Below, in pieces: positions 55,771-63,669 of a stretch of 64,000 nucleotides of DNA. The DNA lies in assembly GCA_052117605.1 (NCBI GenBank), contig JBQKIT010000009.1; one strand, 5' to 3'. Within the stretch, counting starts at the first letter, position 1, and the number at the start of each line of letters is the position of its first letter. The DNA is from CAG-791 sp000431495 (GTDB lineage Bacteria > Bacillota > Clostridia > Lachnospirales > Lachnospiraceae). The notes beneath the pieces are model-generated. The model worked only from the letters and a program-made list of their open reading frames with translations, was not told where the DNA came from and made no database searches. The position numbers were made by a program, and so were the translations under genes.

Positions 55771-57273
55771 ATGGCAATGGACAGACAGAAAAAAACACAG
55801 TTTCAGAAGGATGATATTGTGACGGTTACCATTGAGGACATCAGTTCAGACGGCGATGGAATCGGAAAGGCGGACGGCTTTACGCTTTTTATCAAGGATG
55901 CTGTGATGGGTGACACCGTGACAGCGAAGATTATGAAGGTGAAAAAGGGCTATGGCTATGCCAGACTTCTGGATATTGTAAAGCCCTCCCCTTTCCGGAC
56001 TGCGCCCCGGTGCGAGCTTGCAAGAAAGTGCGGCGGATGTCAGATTCAGGAGCTGAAGTATTCGAAGCAGCTGGAATTTAAGGAGAAGAAGGTTCGCGAT
56101 GTTCTTGTCCGCATCGGCGGCTTCCCGGAGGAAGAGATTCAGAAGGTTCTGCATCCGATTGCAGGAATGGAGGATCCTTACCGCTTCCGCAACAAGCAGC
56201 AGCTTCCCGTAGGGGAAAAGGACGGCGTTCCGGTGGCCGGTTTTTACGCAGGCCATACCCACTGCATCGTTCCGGTTTCGGACTGTATGGTCGGAGCAGA
56301 GGAGAATCAGAAGATCACTGCAACGGTTCTTGATTGGATGAAGCGGTATCAGGTTCCTGCTTACAGGGAAGAAAGCGGTGAGGGACTTGTCCGGCATATT
56401 CTGATCCGAGGCGGTGTTTATTCAAGAGAAATCATGGTCTGCCTGGTTGTGAACGGAACAAAGCTTCCGCATGAAGAGGAGTTGGTGGAGGAGCTGTCGG
56501 TTCTTCCGGATATGGCAAGCATTTCGCTCAACACCAACACGGCAAGGACCAATGTCATCATGGGGAAGAAAATCCGTACGCTGTGGGGGAAAGATACCAT
56601 CAAGGATTCTCTTCATGTTTCAAACGTGGAATACCGCGGCGGAAAGGCCTTCTTCCAGGAAGCACACCGGCAGGTGACGTTTCATATCTCACCGCTCTCC
56701 TTTTATCAGGTCAATCCGAAACAGGCGGAGCGCCTTTACAGCCTCGTCCGATACGATGCAAAGCTTACCGGCAAGGAGATCGTGTGGGACCTTTACTGCG
56801 GAGTCGGCACGATCGGCTGCTTCCTGGCGGCGGATGCCAAAGAGGTATACGGCGTTGAGGTGATTCCGGATGCCATTCGCGATGCCAGAAGGAACGCGGA
56901 GGAAAATGGCATCCACAACATTACCTTTCACGTCGGAAAGGCGGAGGAAGTGGTCCCGGAGTATGTGGAGAGCCGCGTCAGGGCGGAGAACCGACGCAGT
57001 AAAAAAGGACTGGTTGACGTCGTTGTCGTGGATCCACCGCGGAAGGGCTGCGATGAGAAGTGCCTTCAGACCATTCTGGAGGTGGAGCCGAAGCGCATCG
57101 TTTATGTCAGCTGCGACCCCGCCACAATGGCGAGAGACTGCAGAGTCCTGGCAGACGGAGGCTATCAGCTGATGTCCGTGCAGCCGGTGGACCAGTTCTC
57201 GCACAGCGTGCACGTTGAGACAGTAGTCTTGATGTCACGCGTTAGCAATGAGCCACGCGCAGACCGAGCATAA
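55771..57273 (+). CDS. rlmD: 23S rRNA (uracil(1939)-C(5))-methyltransferase RlmD
   Basis: 500 residues: TRAM RNA-binding domain (about 10-70), a [4Fe-4S] cluster motif (Cys81, Cys87, Cys90 in CELARKCGGC plus one downstream Cys), and a Rossmann methyltransferase domain with DLYCGVGTIG, VVDPPRKGC and the catalytic Cys in VSCDPATMARD. It ends with HVETVVLMS then a 12-residue tail. GAAGGAA precedes the ATG at 55771; an upstream GTG (55762) is less well spaced. Its 3' end is the parent of the repeats scattered downstream. Confidence 0.94.
   Translation: MAMDRQKKTQFQKDDIVTVTIEDISSDGDGIGKADGFTLFIKDAVMGDTVTAKIMKVKKGYGYARLLDIVKPSPFRTAPRCELARKCGGCQIQELKYSKQLEFKEKKVRDVLVRIGGFPEEEIQKVLHPIAGMEDPYRFRNKQQLPVGEKDGVPVAGFYAGHTHCIVPVSDCMVGAEENQKITATVLDWMKRYQVPAYREESGEGLVRHILIRGGVYSREIMVCLVVNGTKLPHEEELVEELSVLPDMASISLNTNTARTNVIMGKKIRTLWGKDTIKDSLHVSNVEYRGGKAFFQEAHRQVTFHISPLSFYQVNPKQAERLYSLVRYDAKLTGKEIVWDLYCGVGTIGCFLAADAKEVYGVEVIPDAIRDARRNAEENGIHNITFHVGKAEEVVPEYVESRVRAENRRSKKGLVDVVVVDPPRKGCDEKCLQTILEVEPKRIVYVSCDPATMARDCRVLADGGYQLMSVQPVDQFSHSVHVETVVLMSRVSNEPRADRA
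57211..57236 (+). repeat. rlmD 3'-end site, native copy (A)
   Basis: The 26-bp segment coding for HVETVVLMS inside rlmD. It matches the downstream copy at 62427-62452 at 23 of 26 positions and shares the GAGAC(A/G)GT core with the copies at about 58.53, 59.01 and 62.18 kb. Reading: parental attachment-like site. Confidence 0.6.
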
Positions 57274-57383
57274 GGTGCTTTGTGAGCTTGCTCACAAAGG
57301 CACCATTATGCGATGGGCTGTATGCGGCGAATGCCGCGGATAAGCGTAGGAAGCTTTGCTTCCGTAGCGCATCCAGCGTGGCG
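57252..57383 (+). other. multi-hairpin structured element after rlmD
   Basis: Three hairpins follow one another: 57274-57304 (stem built on CTTTGTGAGC), 57324-57337 (GCGGC-GAAT-GCCGC) and 57349-57363 (GGAAGC-TTT-GCTTCC). They are enclosed by a long-range stem GCCACGC (57252-57258) with GCGTGGC (57377-57383). It begins in the last codons of rlmD. No known RNA family was recognised; it may be an RNA structure or a palindromic repeat element. Confidence 0.55.
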
Positions 57384-57408
57384 TAAGACAAATTAAAAAA
57401 CATAGATT

Positions 57409-57467
57409 CCGGGCTTTTTCGGAGGTTTGGATTTGAAGCCAGACTTCTGAAAAAGCTCGGTTTTCTT
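57409..57467 (+). terminator. long terminator after rlmD
   Basis: A stem of about 22 bp with a few G-U pairs or mismatches (CCGGGCTTTTTC pairing with GAAAAAGCTCGG at its base), 8-nt loop, then TTTTCTT. Confidence 0.85.
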
Positions 57468-57530
57468 ATATGGAAACATATTTGCGGCAAAATGTGTGTC
57501 AGGTTGTAACCTCGGATTAGATGTCACGAT

Positions 57531-57575
57531 TTGAGGCAGTGGATTAGATATGTGGAGAATTGTTTAAATCGGAAG
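57531..57575 (+). repeat. degenerate rlmD-derived site (A') opening module 1
   Basis: TTGAGGCAGTGGATTAGAT followed by a stretch ending TTTAAATCGGAAGTTGA aligns with copy B and its flank (GTTGAGACGGTGGTATAGAT and TTAAATCGGAATTTGA). It starts the first of two related modules. Confidence 0.5.
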
Positions 57576-57633
57576 TTGATGGAATGGCCTGGTAGAGATG
57601 GTTTCAGCGATGGGGGACGTATCTAACCGAGGC

Positions 57634-57945
57634 GAAATAATCCCTGCGGAATAAAAGAGGAAGGCAGGGATGAATCTTGCCGGTCAAAATAATCCCTGTG
57701 GAACAAAAGGGCAAGATAGAGATGAATCCGGGCGGTTGAAATAATCCCTGTGGAACAGAAAAGCAAGATAAAGATGAATCTGGCCGGCTGAAATAATCCC
57801 TGTGGAACAGAAAAGCAAGATAGAGATGAATCTGGTCGGCTGAAATAATCTCTGTGGTGCAGAAAAGCAAGATAGAGATGAATCCGTGCGGTTGAAATAA
57901 TCTCTATGGCGCAGAAAAACAAGGCAGAGATGCTGATGAATTTCA
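57634..57945 (+). repeat. tandem array 1: six 52-bp hairpin repeats
   Basis: Units begin at 57634, 57686, 57738, 57790, 57842 and 57894, exactly 52 bp apart, each opening (G/A)AAATAATC. Each unit holds an inverted repeat ATCYCTRY ... RYAGRGAT about 16 nt apart. In unit 1 the arms are ATCCCTGC/GCAGGGAT and in unit 5 ATCTCTGT/ATAGAGAT, so both arms change while pairing is kept. There are no spacers, so it is not a CRISPR. The array ends with GATGCTGATGAATTTCAG just before the GNAT gene. Confidence 0.85.
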
Positions 57946-57971
57946 GTTTATTACAAAAAGGAGAATTAGTC

Positions 57972-58412
57972 GTGATAAGGCGGGCAATAGATAGAGATGC
58001 ATCGAGAATTGCTGAGATATCAGTATTCTCTAAGCGGATGAACTATAGAGAAATTTTTCACGATGATATGGTTTCATTTGGTGAAATACAAGTTTATCCG
58101 TTGGCAAAAGAATACATCGAGCACCCAGAGATACTTAAGGAATTTTATGTATATGAAGATGATTTTGTTAAGGGGTTCATTCATATTCAGGGAACGCAAG
58201 TCTTGGAATTGTATGTAGATACGTTTTTCGTGAATCAGGGAATCGGAGGTAAATTATTGGATTTTGCCGTAAGTAGTAATTGTAATTCACTATGGGTTCT
58301 TGAGAAGAATACAAAAGCGAAGCGCTTTTATTTGCGACATGGTTTTACTCCAAGCGGAGGAAGGCAATTGGAAGTGGGAACGGACCAATTTATCATCGAA
58401 ATGATACATTGA
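57972..58412 (+). CDS. GNAT family N-acetyltransferase
   Basis: 146 residues from a GTG preceded by AAAAGGAG. The acetyl-CoA-binding motif A is LELYVDTFFVNQGIGGKLLDF (Q-x-x-G-x-G/A type NQGIGG), and the C-terminal motif B is AKRFYLRHGFTPSG. A longer in-frame start at 57906 would translate part of the 52-bp repeat array and is rejected. Composition is AT-rich and unlike rlmD. It is the only intact cargo gene between rlmD-derived sites A' and B. Substrate unknown. Confidence 0.88.
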   Translation: MIRRAIDRDASRIAEISVFSKRMNYREIFHDDMVSFGEIQVYPLAKEYIEHPEILKEFYVYEDDFVKGFIHIQGTQVLELYVDTFFVNQGIGGKLLDFAVSSNCNSLWVLEKNTKAKRFYLRHGFTPSGGRQLEVGTDQFIIEMIH

Positions 58413-58478
58413 AATTCAGCAGGTTATTCCGGAAGTCAACTGTACCAAAAACATACAATGGAGAAGCCGTAATCCATT

Positions 58479-58576
58479 GATATGTTTTCACAAACCACAG
58501 AGTTAAAAAAAGAGCAGTTCAGACGTCTCAACGTATGTTGAGACGGTGGTATAGATGCCAAGGAATTAGTTAAATC
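58479..58576 (+). repeat. rlmD-derived site B with perfect inverted repeat
   Basis: It begins with codons for DMFSQT, typical of RlmD/TrmA C-termini, and contains CGTCTCAAC-GTAT-GTTGAGACG (58524-58545, perfect 9-bp arms) followed by GTGGTATAGATG. One frame reads YVETVV then a stop. The flank TTAAATCGGAATTTGACGG repeats that of A'. Confidence 0.6.
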
Positions 58577-58650
58577 GGAATTTGACGGAATGGCCTGGCA
58601 GAGATGTTTTTAGCGATGGCCTTCCAGTGATGGGATGCATCCGGGCGGGC
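58577..58650 (+). other. module 2 lead-in, paralogous to module 1
   Basis: GGAATGGCCTGGCAGAGATG and GCGATGGCCTTCCAGTGATG correspond to 57581-57615 (GGAATGGCCTGGTAGAGATG, CAGCGATGGG), showing that the whole site-plus-array module was duplicated. Confidence 0.5.
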
Positions 58651-58858
58651 GAAATAATCCCTGCGGTACAAAAGAGCCAGATAAAGATGCATTCAGCCGG
58701 GCGAAATAATCCCTGTGGAACAAAGAGCCAGATAGAGATGCATCTGACCGGGGTAAAGTAATCCCTGTGGAACAAAAGAGCCAGATAGAGATGCATCCGG
58801 CCGGCCGAAATCATCCCTATGGAACTGAAAAGCCAGATAGAGATGCTGATAAATTCCA
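58651..58858 (+). repeat. tandem array 2: four 52-bp hairpin repeats
   Basis: Units start near 58651, 58703, 58755 and 58807 and match array 1 in sequence and internal ATCCCTRY/ATAGAGAT pairing; one unit is a base shorter. The array ends GATGCTGATAAATTCCAG, almost identical to the end of array 1. No gene is seen in the 340 bp that follow, up to the RhuM gene, apart from site C. Confidence 0.82.
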
Positions 58859-58959
58859 GTTTCGTAATGGGGTCTGCCCCCATAAACTTCCTGTTTGTTG
58901 ATGCAGAGCAGAGGCGGTAACTATTGATAAGTTCCCGCAGACCGATGAGGCACTGTACA

Positions 58960-59049
58960 TGTTTCCACAAACCGATAAGGTAAAAAGAGAGCAGTTCAGA
59001 TGCCTCAACACGTGTGGAGACGGTAGTACTGCTCACTAAGAAATCATAG
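58960..59049 (+). repeat. rlmD-derived site C
   Basis: ATGTTTCCACAAACCGATAA (MFPQTD) then CTCAACAC-GTGTGGAG (59004-59019, one mismatch) and GACGGTAGTACTGCTCAC. One frame reads RVETVVLLTKKS with a stop, exactly the ending expected for an RlmD-like protein. A partial duplicate of its first part (GATAAGTTCCCGCAGACCGA) lies at 58927-58946. Confidence 0.6.
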
Positions 59050-59210
59050 AAAGCCGGCATCAGCACGATGATGAAATTGTAAGAAGAATCAGAGGAGCAC
59101 TCTTCATGAGCCGTCACAGGCGGTTGCACATATTCTTTTTGTCCGGAAGCGAGAGAAGATGGAAAAAGGTGTTACGCTTACGGCGGCAGAAGTAAAAGGA
59201 GGCATTCTAT

Positions 59211-59464
59211 TTGGCAAAGAAAAAAGATGAAATAACCATCCGCTCCAGCGCGGCGGAATATCTGACCTATGTTGCCTCAGTGGGAGATCAGCAGGACAGT
59301 ATTGAGATGCGCTACGAGGATGAAAATATATGGCTGACACAAAAGATTATGGCCACCTTGTATGATGTGGATGTTCGTACAATCAATGAGCATATCAAGA
59401 AGATTTATTCTGATTCAGAGCTTGAGGAAGATTCAACTATCCGGAATTTCCGGATAGTTCAAAC
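59211..59464 (+). CDS. RhuM-family protein, 5' exon (interrupted by group II intron)
   Basis: The first 84 codons plus two bases of a virulence RhuM-family gene, starting at TTG 59211 with GGAGG nine bases upstream. The family motif WLTQKIMATLYDVDVRTINE is present, then EEDSTIRNFRIVQ. Coding stops at 59464, where the intron's GTGCG begins. Joined to 61373-62162 it gives 1044 bp, 347 codons plus stop, with the junction reading IVQT-EGSRQVTR as in intact family members. RhuM proteins have an N-terminal DNA-binding-like fold and occur in mobile islands; function unknown. Confidence 0.85.
59435..59459 (+). other. perfect hairpin at the intron target
   Basis: AACTATCCGGAA and TTCCGGATAGTT flank a single T, giving perfect 12-bp arms. 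It lies inside the RhuM coding sequence and ends 5 nt before the intron. Confidence 0.85.
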
Positions 59465-61372
59465 GTGCGCCCGGCGGCGCACGTTTCTAGCTGGTGCAAG
59501 TCCGGAGTCCGCCCGGTAGTGGGAAGGACATAGCCGAAGGCAAGGGTGTTCATCGTGAGATGGAATCTGAAGGAAGCCGGATTCGGGGAACCTACTAACC
59601 CGAGGGCAAACCTCTGGCCTGACGTACAGGAACCTCATATAAGGTTGCATCTGTGGGTAAGACTGCGTTACAAGTTGAAGCCCATAACTACACGGAGACA
59701 GATGTAATAAATGAGGCAGGTAGATGGAGGAAAAGAAACGTGTGGTACCCGGGGAGATCTGCATGGCATGCGCCGAAAGGCGTAACCACCGCCAAAAGCG
59801 GTGCTGAACGTGCAGAAGTCAGCAGAAGCCATAGTAGCGGATAACCGTGAAGGGCTGAATCAACAGGAGTTCCAAGTACAACCCGGAAAGGAGGAAAGAG
59901 CAAATGGATACAGAAAACGTCGGCAACGGCGGCTGCTCACAAAAGGACAGTGCGGGACACAAAAGATATGTGAGAGCGCACCGCTCTTTCAATCGGATAT
60001 GGAAGGAAAGGGACAGTGCAGAGCCGGACATTCTCGGAAGGATACTGGCAAAGGATAATCTGAACCGGGCCTATAAGAGGGTGAAGGCAAACAAGGGAGC
60101 ACCGGGTGTTGATGGGATGACCATTGAAGAGGCGCTTCCGTGGCTGAAGGAACATGGCAACGAGCTGATTGACAGAATAAGGAGCGGACATTACACTCCA
60201 CAGCCGGTCAGACGTGTCGAGATCCCGAAGCCGGACGGCGGAATACGGAAGCTTGGTATTCCGACGGTTATTGACCGCATCATCCAGCAGGCAATTGCCC
60301 AACAGCTGATGCCGATTTATGAGCCCTTGTTTTCGGATGGGAGTTTTGGCTACCGCCCGGGAAGAAGTGCAAAAGATGCCATTCTGAAAATCAAAGAGTA
60401 TGCGGAAGCAGGGTACACAAGTGCGGTCGTCCTTGACCTGTCCAGGTACTTTGACACGATCAACCATGTGAAATTGTTGAATCTTTTACGGCAGAACGTA
60501 AAGGATGAACGGGTCATACAGATGATCAAGCGGTATCTGAAAAGTGGTGTTATGGAGAACGGTGTTGTAACTCCGACAGAAGAAGGCTCACCGCAGGGAG
60601 GAAATCTCTCTCCATTGCTGGCGAATGTCTATCTGAACGAGTTTGATCAGGAGTTTAAGAGACGGGGAGTCCCGTGTATCCGCTACGCAGATGACATTAC
60701 TCTGCTGGCAAAGAGTGAGCGGGCATCCCGGCGGCTTCTTGAATCCAGTGTGAAGTATCTCGAGGAAACCCTGCACCTTACGGTGAATCGAGAGAAAAGC
60801 AGAACAGTCAGCGTGTTTGCTATTCGAGATTTTAAATTCCTTGGCTTCCGTTTCGGGAAAGGACGTAAAGGTGTATCTATCAGAGTGCACCGGAAATCGT
60901 GGAAGAAGTTCAAGGATAAGCTGAAGGCACTTACATCCCGAAGCAGGTGCGGAAGCATAGTAAACGCCATGAAGCGGATCAAAGTTGTGGCACGCGGATG
61001 GCTGAACTATTACGGAATAGCTGACATGAAGAGCAGCATCGAAGCGCTAAATGGCTGGCTGTACAGGCGGATTCGGATGTGTATCTGGAAGCAGTGGAAA
61101 CTGCCAAGGACGCGTAAAAGAAAACTGCTTGGCCTTGGACTGCCTGAGTGGGCAGCCTGCGAAGGTGCTTACAGCCGGAAGGCGTATTGGCGTATGGCTA
61201 ATGCAGGAGTGGTCAAAAGAGCATTAACAAAAGAAAGACTGATACGCTGGGGATTCTATGATCTTACTTCAGCGTACCAGTCCATGCACGTCAACTGTTG
61301 AAACCGCCGTGTACCGAACGGTACGCACGGTGGTGTGAGAGGACGGCGGCTAATCACCGCCTCCTACTCGAT
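59465..61372 (+). mobile_element. group II intron, complete, probably class C
   Basis: 1,908 bp. The 5' end is GTGCG (59465-59469), the consensus GUGYG. The first 440 bp are ribozyme domains I-III, the maturase gene occupies domain IV, and domain V is at 61303-61334: 9-bp stem ACCGCCGTG/CACGGTGGT, 2-nt CG bulge, TACC/GGTA with GAAC loop. The catalytic triad reads CGC, as in class C introns. Domain VI (about 61337-61365) precedes the 3' end ...CTCGAT. Placement 5 nt after a hairpin also fits class C. Same strand as the host gene, so splicing can restore it. Confidence 0.9.
59904..61301 (+). CDS. ltrA: group II intron reverse transcriptase/maturase
   Basis: 465 residues. RT motifs are intact: GAPGVDGMT, RRVEIPKPDGG, catalytic Asp178 in VVLDLSRYFDT, GSPQGGNLSPLLANVYL and YADD at 261-264. 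The maturase (X) domain follows (about 310-390, SWKKFKDKLKALTSR and GWLNYYG), then a basic C-terminal tail. No HNH endonuclease Cys motif is present. It should help splicing and retromobility of the surrounding intron. Ribosome site GGAAAGGAGG. Confidence 0.95.
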   Translation: MDTENVGNGGCSQKDSAGHKRYVRAHRSFNRIWKERDSAEPDILGRILAKDNLNRAYKRVKANKGAPGVDGMTIEEALPWLKEHGNELIDRIRSGHYTPQPVRRVEIPKPDGGIRKLGIPTVIDRIIQQAIAQQLMPIYEPLFSDGSFGYRPGRSAKDAILKIKEYAEAGYTSAVVLDLSRYFDTINHVKLLNLLRQNVKDERVIQMIKRYLKSGVMENGVVTPTEEGSPQGGNLSPLLANVYLNEFDQEFKRRGVPCIRYADDITLLAKSERASRRLLESSVKYLEETLHLTVNREKSRTVSVFAIRDFKFLGFRFGKGRKGVSIRVHRKSWKKFKDKLKALTSRSRCGSIVNAMKRIKVVARGWLNYYGIADMKSSIEALNGWLYRRIRMCIWKQWKLPRTRKRKLLGLGLPEWAACEGAYSRKAYWRMANAGVVKRALTKERLIRWGFYDLTSAYQSMHVNC

Positions 61373-62162
61373 CGAAGGTTCTCGTCAGGTCACACGCGAT
61401 ACCAAGCACTATAGCCTTCAAATGATCATTGCTGTAGGCTTCAAGGTCAATTCCGAGCGTGCGGTACAGTTCCGTAAATGGGTAAACCAGATCGCTAAAG
61501 ACTACACCATCAAAGGCTGGGTTATGGATGATGAACGGCTGAAACGAGGAACGTATCTGACAGAGAAGTATTTTGACGAGCAGTTAGAGCGCATCCGAGA
61601 GATCCGTGCCAGCGAAAGAAAGTTCTATCAGAAGATCACTGACCTGTATGCGACAGCCATTGACTATGATAAAAATGCTGCAACAACGAGAAGATTCTAT
61701 GCGACTGTTCAGAATAAAATGCATTATGCCGTTCATGGACATACGACGGCGGAGCTGATCGTGGAAAGAGCGGATCACACAAAAGAGCACATGGGATTAA
61801 CCACCTGGGCAGATGCACCTGATGGAAAGATTAAAAAAAGCGATGTTACAGTTGCGAAGAATTATCTGAGTCAGGATGAAATGAAGCAGTTGAACCGTAT
61901 GGTTACTGCATACCTGGATTTCGCGGAAAACATGACATTACGTCATATTCCGCTTACGATGCAGGATTGGGAGAAAAGACTCAACAGCTTCATCGAAATG
62001 TTTGATTATGGCATTTTACAGGACGCAGGCAAGGTGTCCGCAGAAATTGCAAAGCTTCATGTTGAAACAGAATTTGAAAAATACCGTGTAATCCAGGATA
62101 GATTGTTCATGTCTGATTTTGATAAGTATATCCTGGAATTAGAAGAAAACACAAAGAAATAA
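61373..62162 (+). CDS. RhuM-family protein, 3' exon
   Basis: Continues the gene from 59464: EGSRQVTRDTKHYSLQMIIA, then VQFRKWVNQIAKDYTIKGWV, NAATTRRFYATVQNKMHYAV and the end LELEENTKK with TAA. All are typical of RhuM proteins, and the frame is open throughout. A start further down (61335) is inside intron domains V-VI and not meaningful. Without splicing this part cannot be translated from its own start. Confidence 0.85.
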
Positions 62163-62473
62163 GGATCGGATTCCAGGTCGAGACAGTGGTAGGGAGCAGC
62201 AGTGTAAACTTGCCTTGCATTATATAGGTAGGAAGGACCTTATGTTGACTTGTTCCCATAGACTTCAATGGTTAAGACCGTGATATGAATGTCAATTTTG
62301 CCACAGATTGCATCTATTTACAGCTGCGAATGTGCGGTCTTAGAAGGTGTGGACCTGTTTCCGTTTTGACAGGATATGTTTCCGCGAACGGGCACAAAAC
62401 CAGACATCAATCAGAAGGTATCGTGCCACGTGGAGACGGTTGTCTTGATGTCAAGGAAATAAAATCAAGTGCC
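62163..62473 (+). repeat. rlmD-derived sites D and E with no intact gene between
   Basis: Copy D (62176-62192, GGTCGAGACAGTGGTAG) lies just behind the RhuM stop. Copy E runs from GATATGTTTCCGCGAACG (62373) to CACGTGGAGACGGTTGTC and TTGATGTC (62427-62452); one frame reads DMFPRT ... HVETVVLMSRK and stops at 62462. The 180 bp between D and E hold no recognisable gene. Confidence 0.6.
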
Positions 62474-62678
62474 AGAAGGCGGCGTGGTTTCCGTATTCAA
62501 GGAATTTTGGATTTCTCACTCATTGGCATTCTTTCAAAGTTGTCTGGAATACTTGCAGATAATGAAATTGGAATTTTTTGCGGTATCTACATTCAACACA
62601 GATTATATTTTAGTGAAAGATGCGGATTTTGAAAAATCATTAGCTGTATTATTAAATGCCGGATATACAGTGATATAG
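62474..62678 (+). pseudogene. ACT-domain protein remnant, truncated and frameshifted
   Basis: Reading frame one gives FRIQGILDFSLIGILSKLSG then ILADNEIGIF; frame two continues VSTFNTDYILVKDADFEKSL to the stop at 62678. Together they are the C-terminal part of an ACT_7-type domain protein. The break is at a run of six T (62574-62579); five would keep the frame. The N-terminal half is missing, cut just after site E. Nonfunctional. Confidence 0.8.
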
Positions 62679-62730
62679 ATTTCAGATGCTTTAAACCCAA
62701 AGAAAATTATACGAGGAGTGAATTATTAGC

Positions 62731-63045
62731 ATGAAAGTTCAGCATATTGCAATCGAAGGAAAATGTTTCTTTATCAACGCTGATATGATTATCAGACGCA
62801 GTTCATACCCTTCTGATCTGCAGGAGTATAATATCGTATCTGAACTTCCAGGACTTGTGTGCAGATGAGGAAGCTGCACTATTGATCAATATGGGCATTA
62901 TTTGACAAAACCTGTCTGGGATAAAGAAACTATCATTTACGCAGAACTTGATATGAATTTGCCTGCCGCCTGCAAAATGGAGAATGATGCAATCGGACAT
63001 TATGCCCGTTCGGATGTACCTGAATTAAAAGTCAATGAAAAATAA
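62731..63045 (+). pseudogene. nitrilase/carbon-nitrogen hydrolase remnant
   Basis: From ATG 62731 the frame reads MKVQHIAIEGKCFFINADM ... GLVCR, hits TGA, then continues GSCTIDQYGHYLTKPVWDK ... DAIGHYARSDVPEL to TAA at 63043-63045. This is the C-terminal third of a nitrilase; family members read CRGGS where the stop stands, so a GGA probably became TGA. The catalytic Glu-Lys-Cys part is absent. Nonfunctional. Confidence 0.8.
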
Positions 63046-63640
63046 CAATAAAAAAACACTAAAGAAATTGGCAATCCTTGTAATAGGTTCTATAATTGCG
63101 GCTTATGGAATTACACTTGCACTGTATGCTGGATTTGGCGGAGCTACGCTTGCGGTGCTGTGGCAGGGGATTGCAAGAACATTTCACATAAGCATTGGCA
63201 CAGCATCTTTTGTTGTAGCATTGGGAATGATTTTGTTTGCGCTCATTTACGATAAAAGTCAGATTCATATAGGAACTGTGTTGTACCAGATTGTATACAG
63301 TACCTGTGTAGATTTGTTTGCTAACTGCCATATTTACAGTACCTATAAGTGGATCAATTTTTTAATTATGTTGTTAGGAGTGATTTTGTTTGCTGTCGGA
63401 ACAGGACTATATGCGTCGGCATCCCTTGGTAGAGGCTCCTATGAGGCAGTCACTTTTGCTTTAGCAGAAAAAAATCACTGGCAGATTAAATTTGTCCGAA
63501 TGGCATTGGATATTTTGGTTGTTGTTACAGGTGTTTTGTTTGGCGGAAAGTTTGGTGTATGCACGCTTATTACAGTTATCATTTCAGGCCCAATTATCCA
63601 ATTTGTTAATGCGAAAGCAAAACAAGTTTTAAAGATATGA
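63035..63640 (+). CDS. YczE/YitT-type membrane protein
   Basis: 201 residues, about five membrane helices (LAILVIGSIIAAYGITLALY first), with GRGSYEAVTFALAE between helices as in YczE/YyaS proteins. The ATG overlaps the end of the nitrilase remnant; no strong ribosome site is visible, so expression may depend on the former operon. AT-rich. Function unknown; related proteins are putative transporters. Confidence 0.8.
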   Translation: MKNNNKKTLKKLAILVIGSIIAAYGITLALYAGFGGATLAVLWQGIARTFHISIGTASFVVALGMILFALIYDKSQIHIGTVLYQIVYSTCVDLFANCHIYSTYKWINFLIMLLGVILFAVGTGLYASASLGRGSYEAVTFALAEKNHWQIKFVRMALDILVVVTGVLFGGKFGVCTLITVIISGPIIQFVNAKAKQVLKI

Positions 63641-63669
63641 TAGTAAAGAAACTTACAACTTAGAATTGA

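Noticed and set aside
57604..57922. Minus-strand ORFs of about 90-100 codons across the repeats
   Set aside because: They are translations of the 52-bp repeat in different frames with no ribosome sites.
57634..58858. CRISPR array
   Set aside because: Repeats are contiguous 52-bp units with no spacers and no cas genes nearby.
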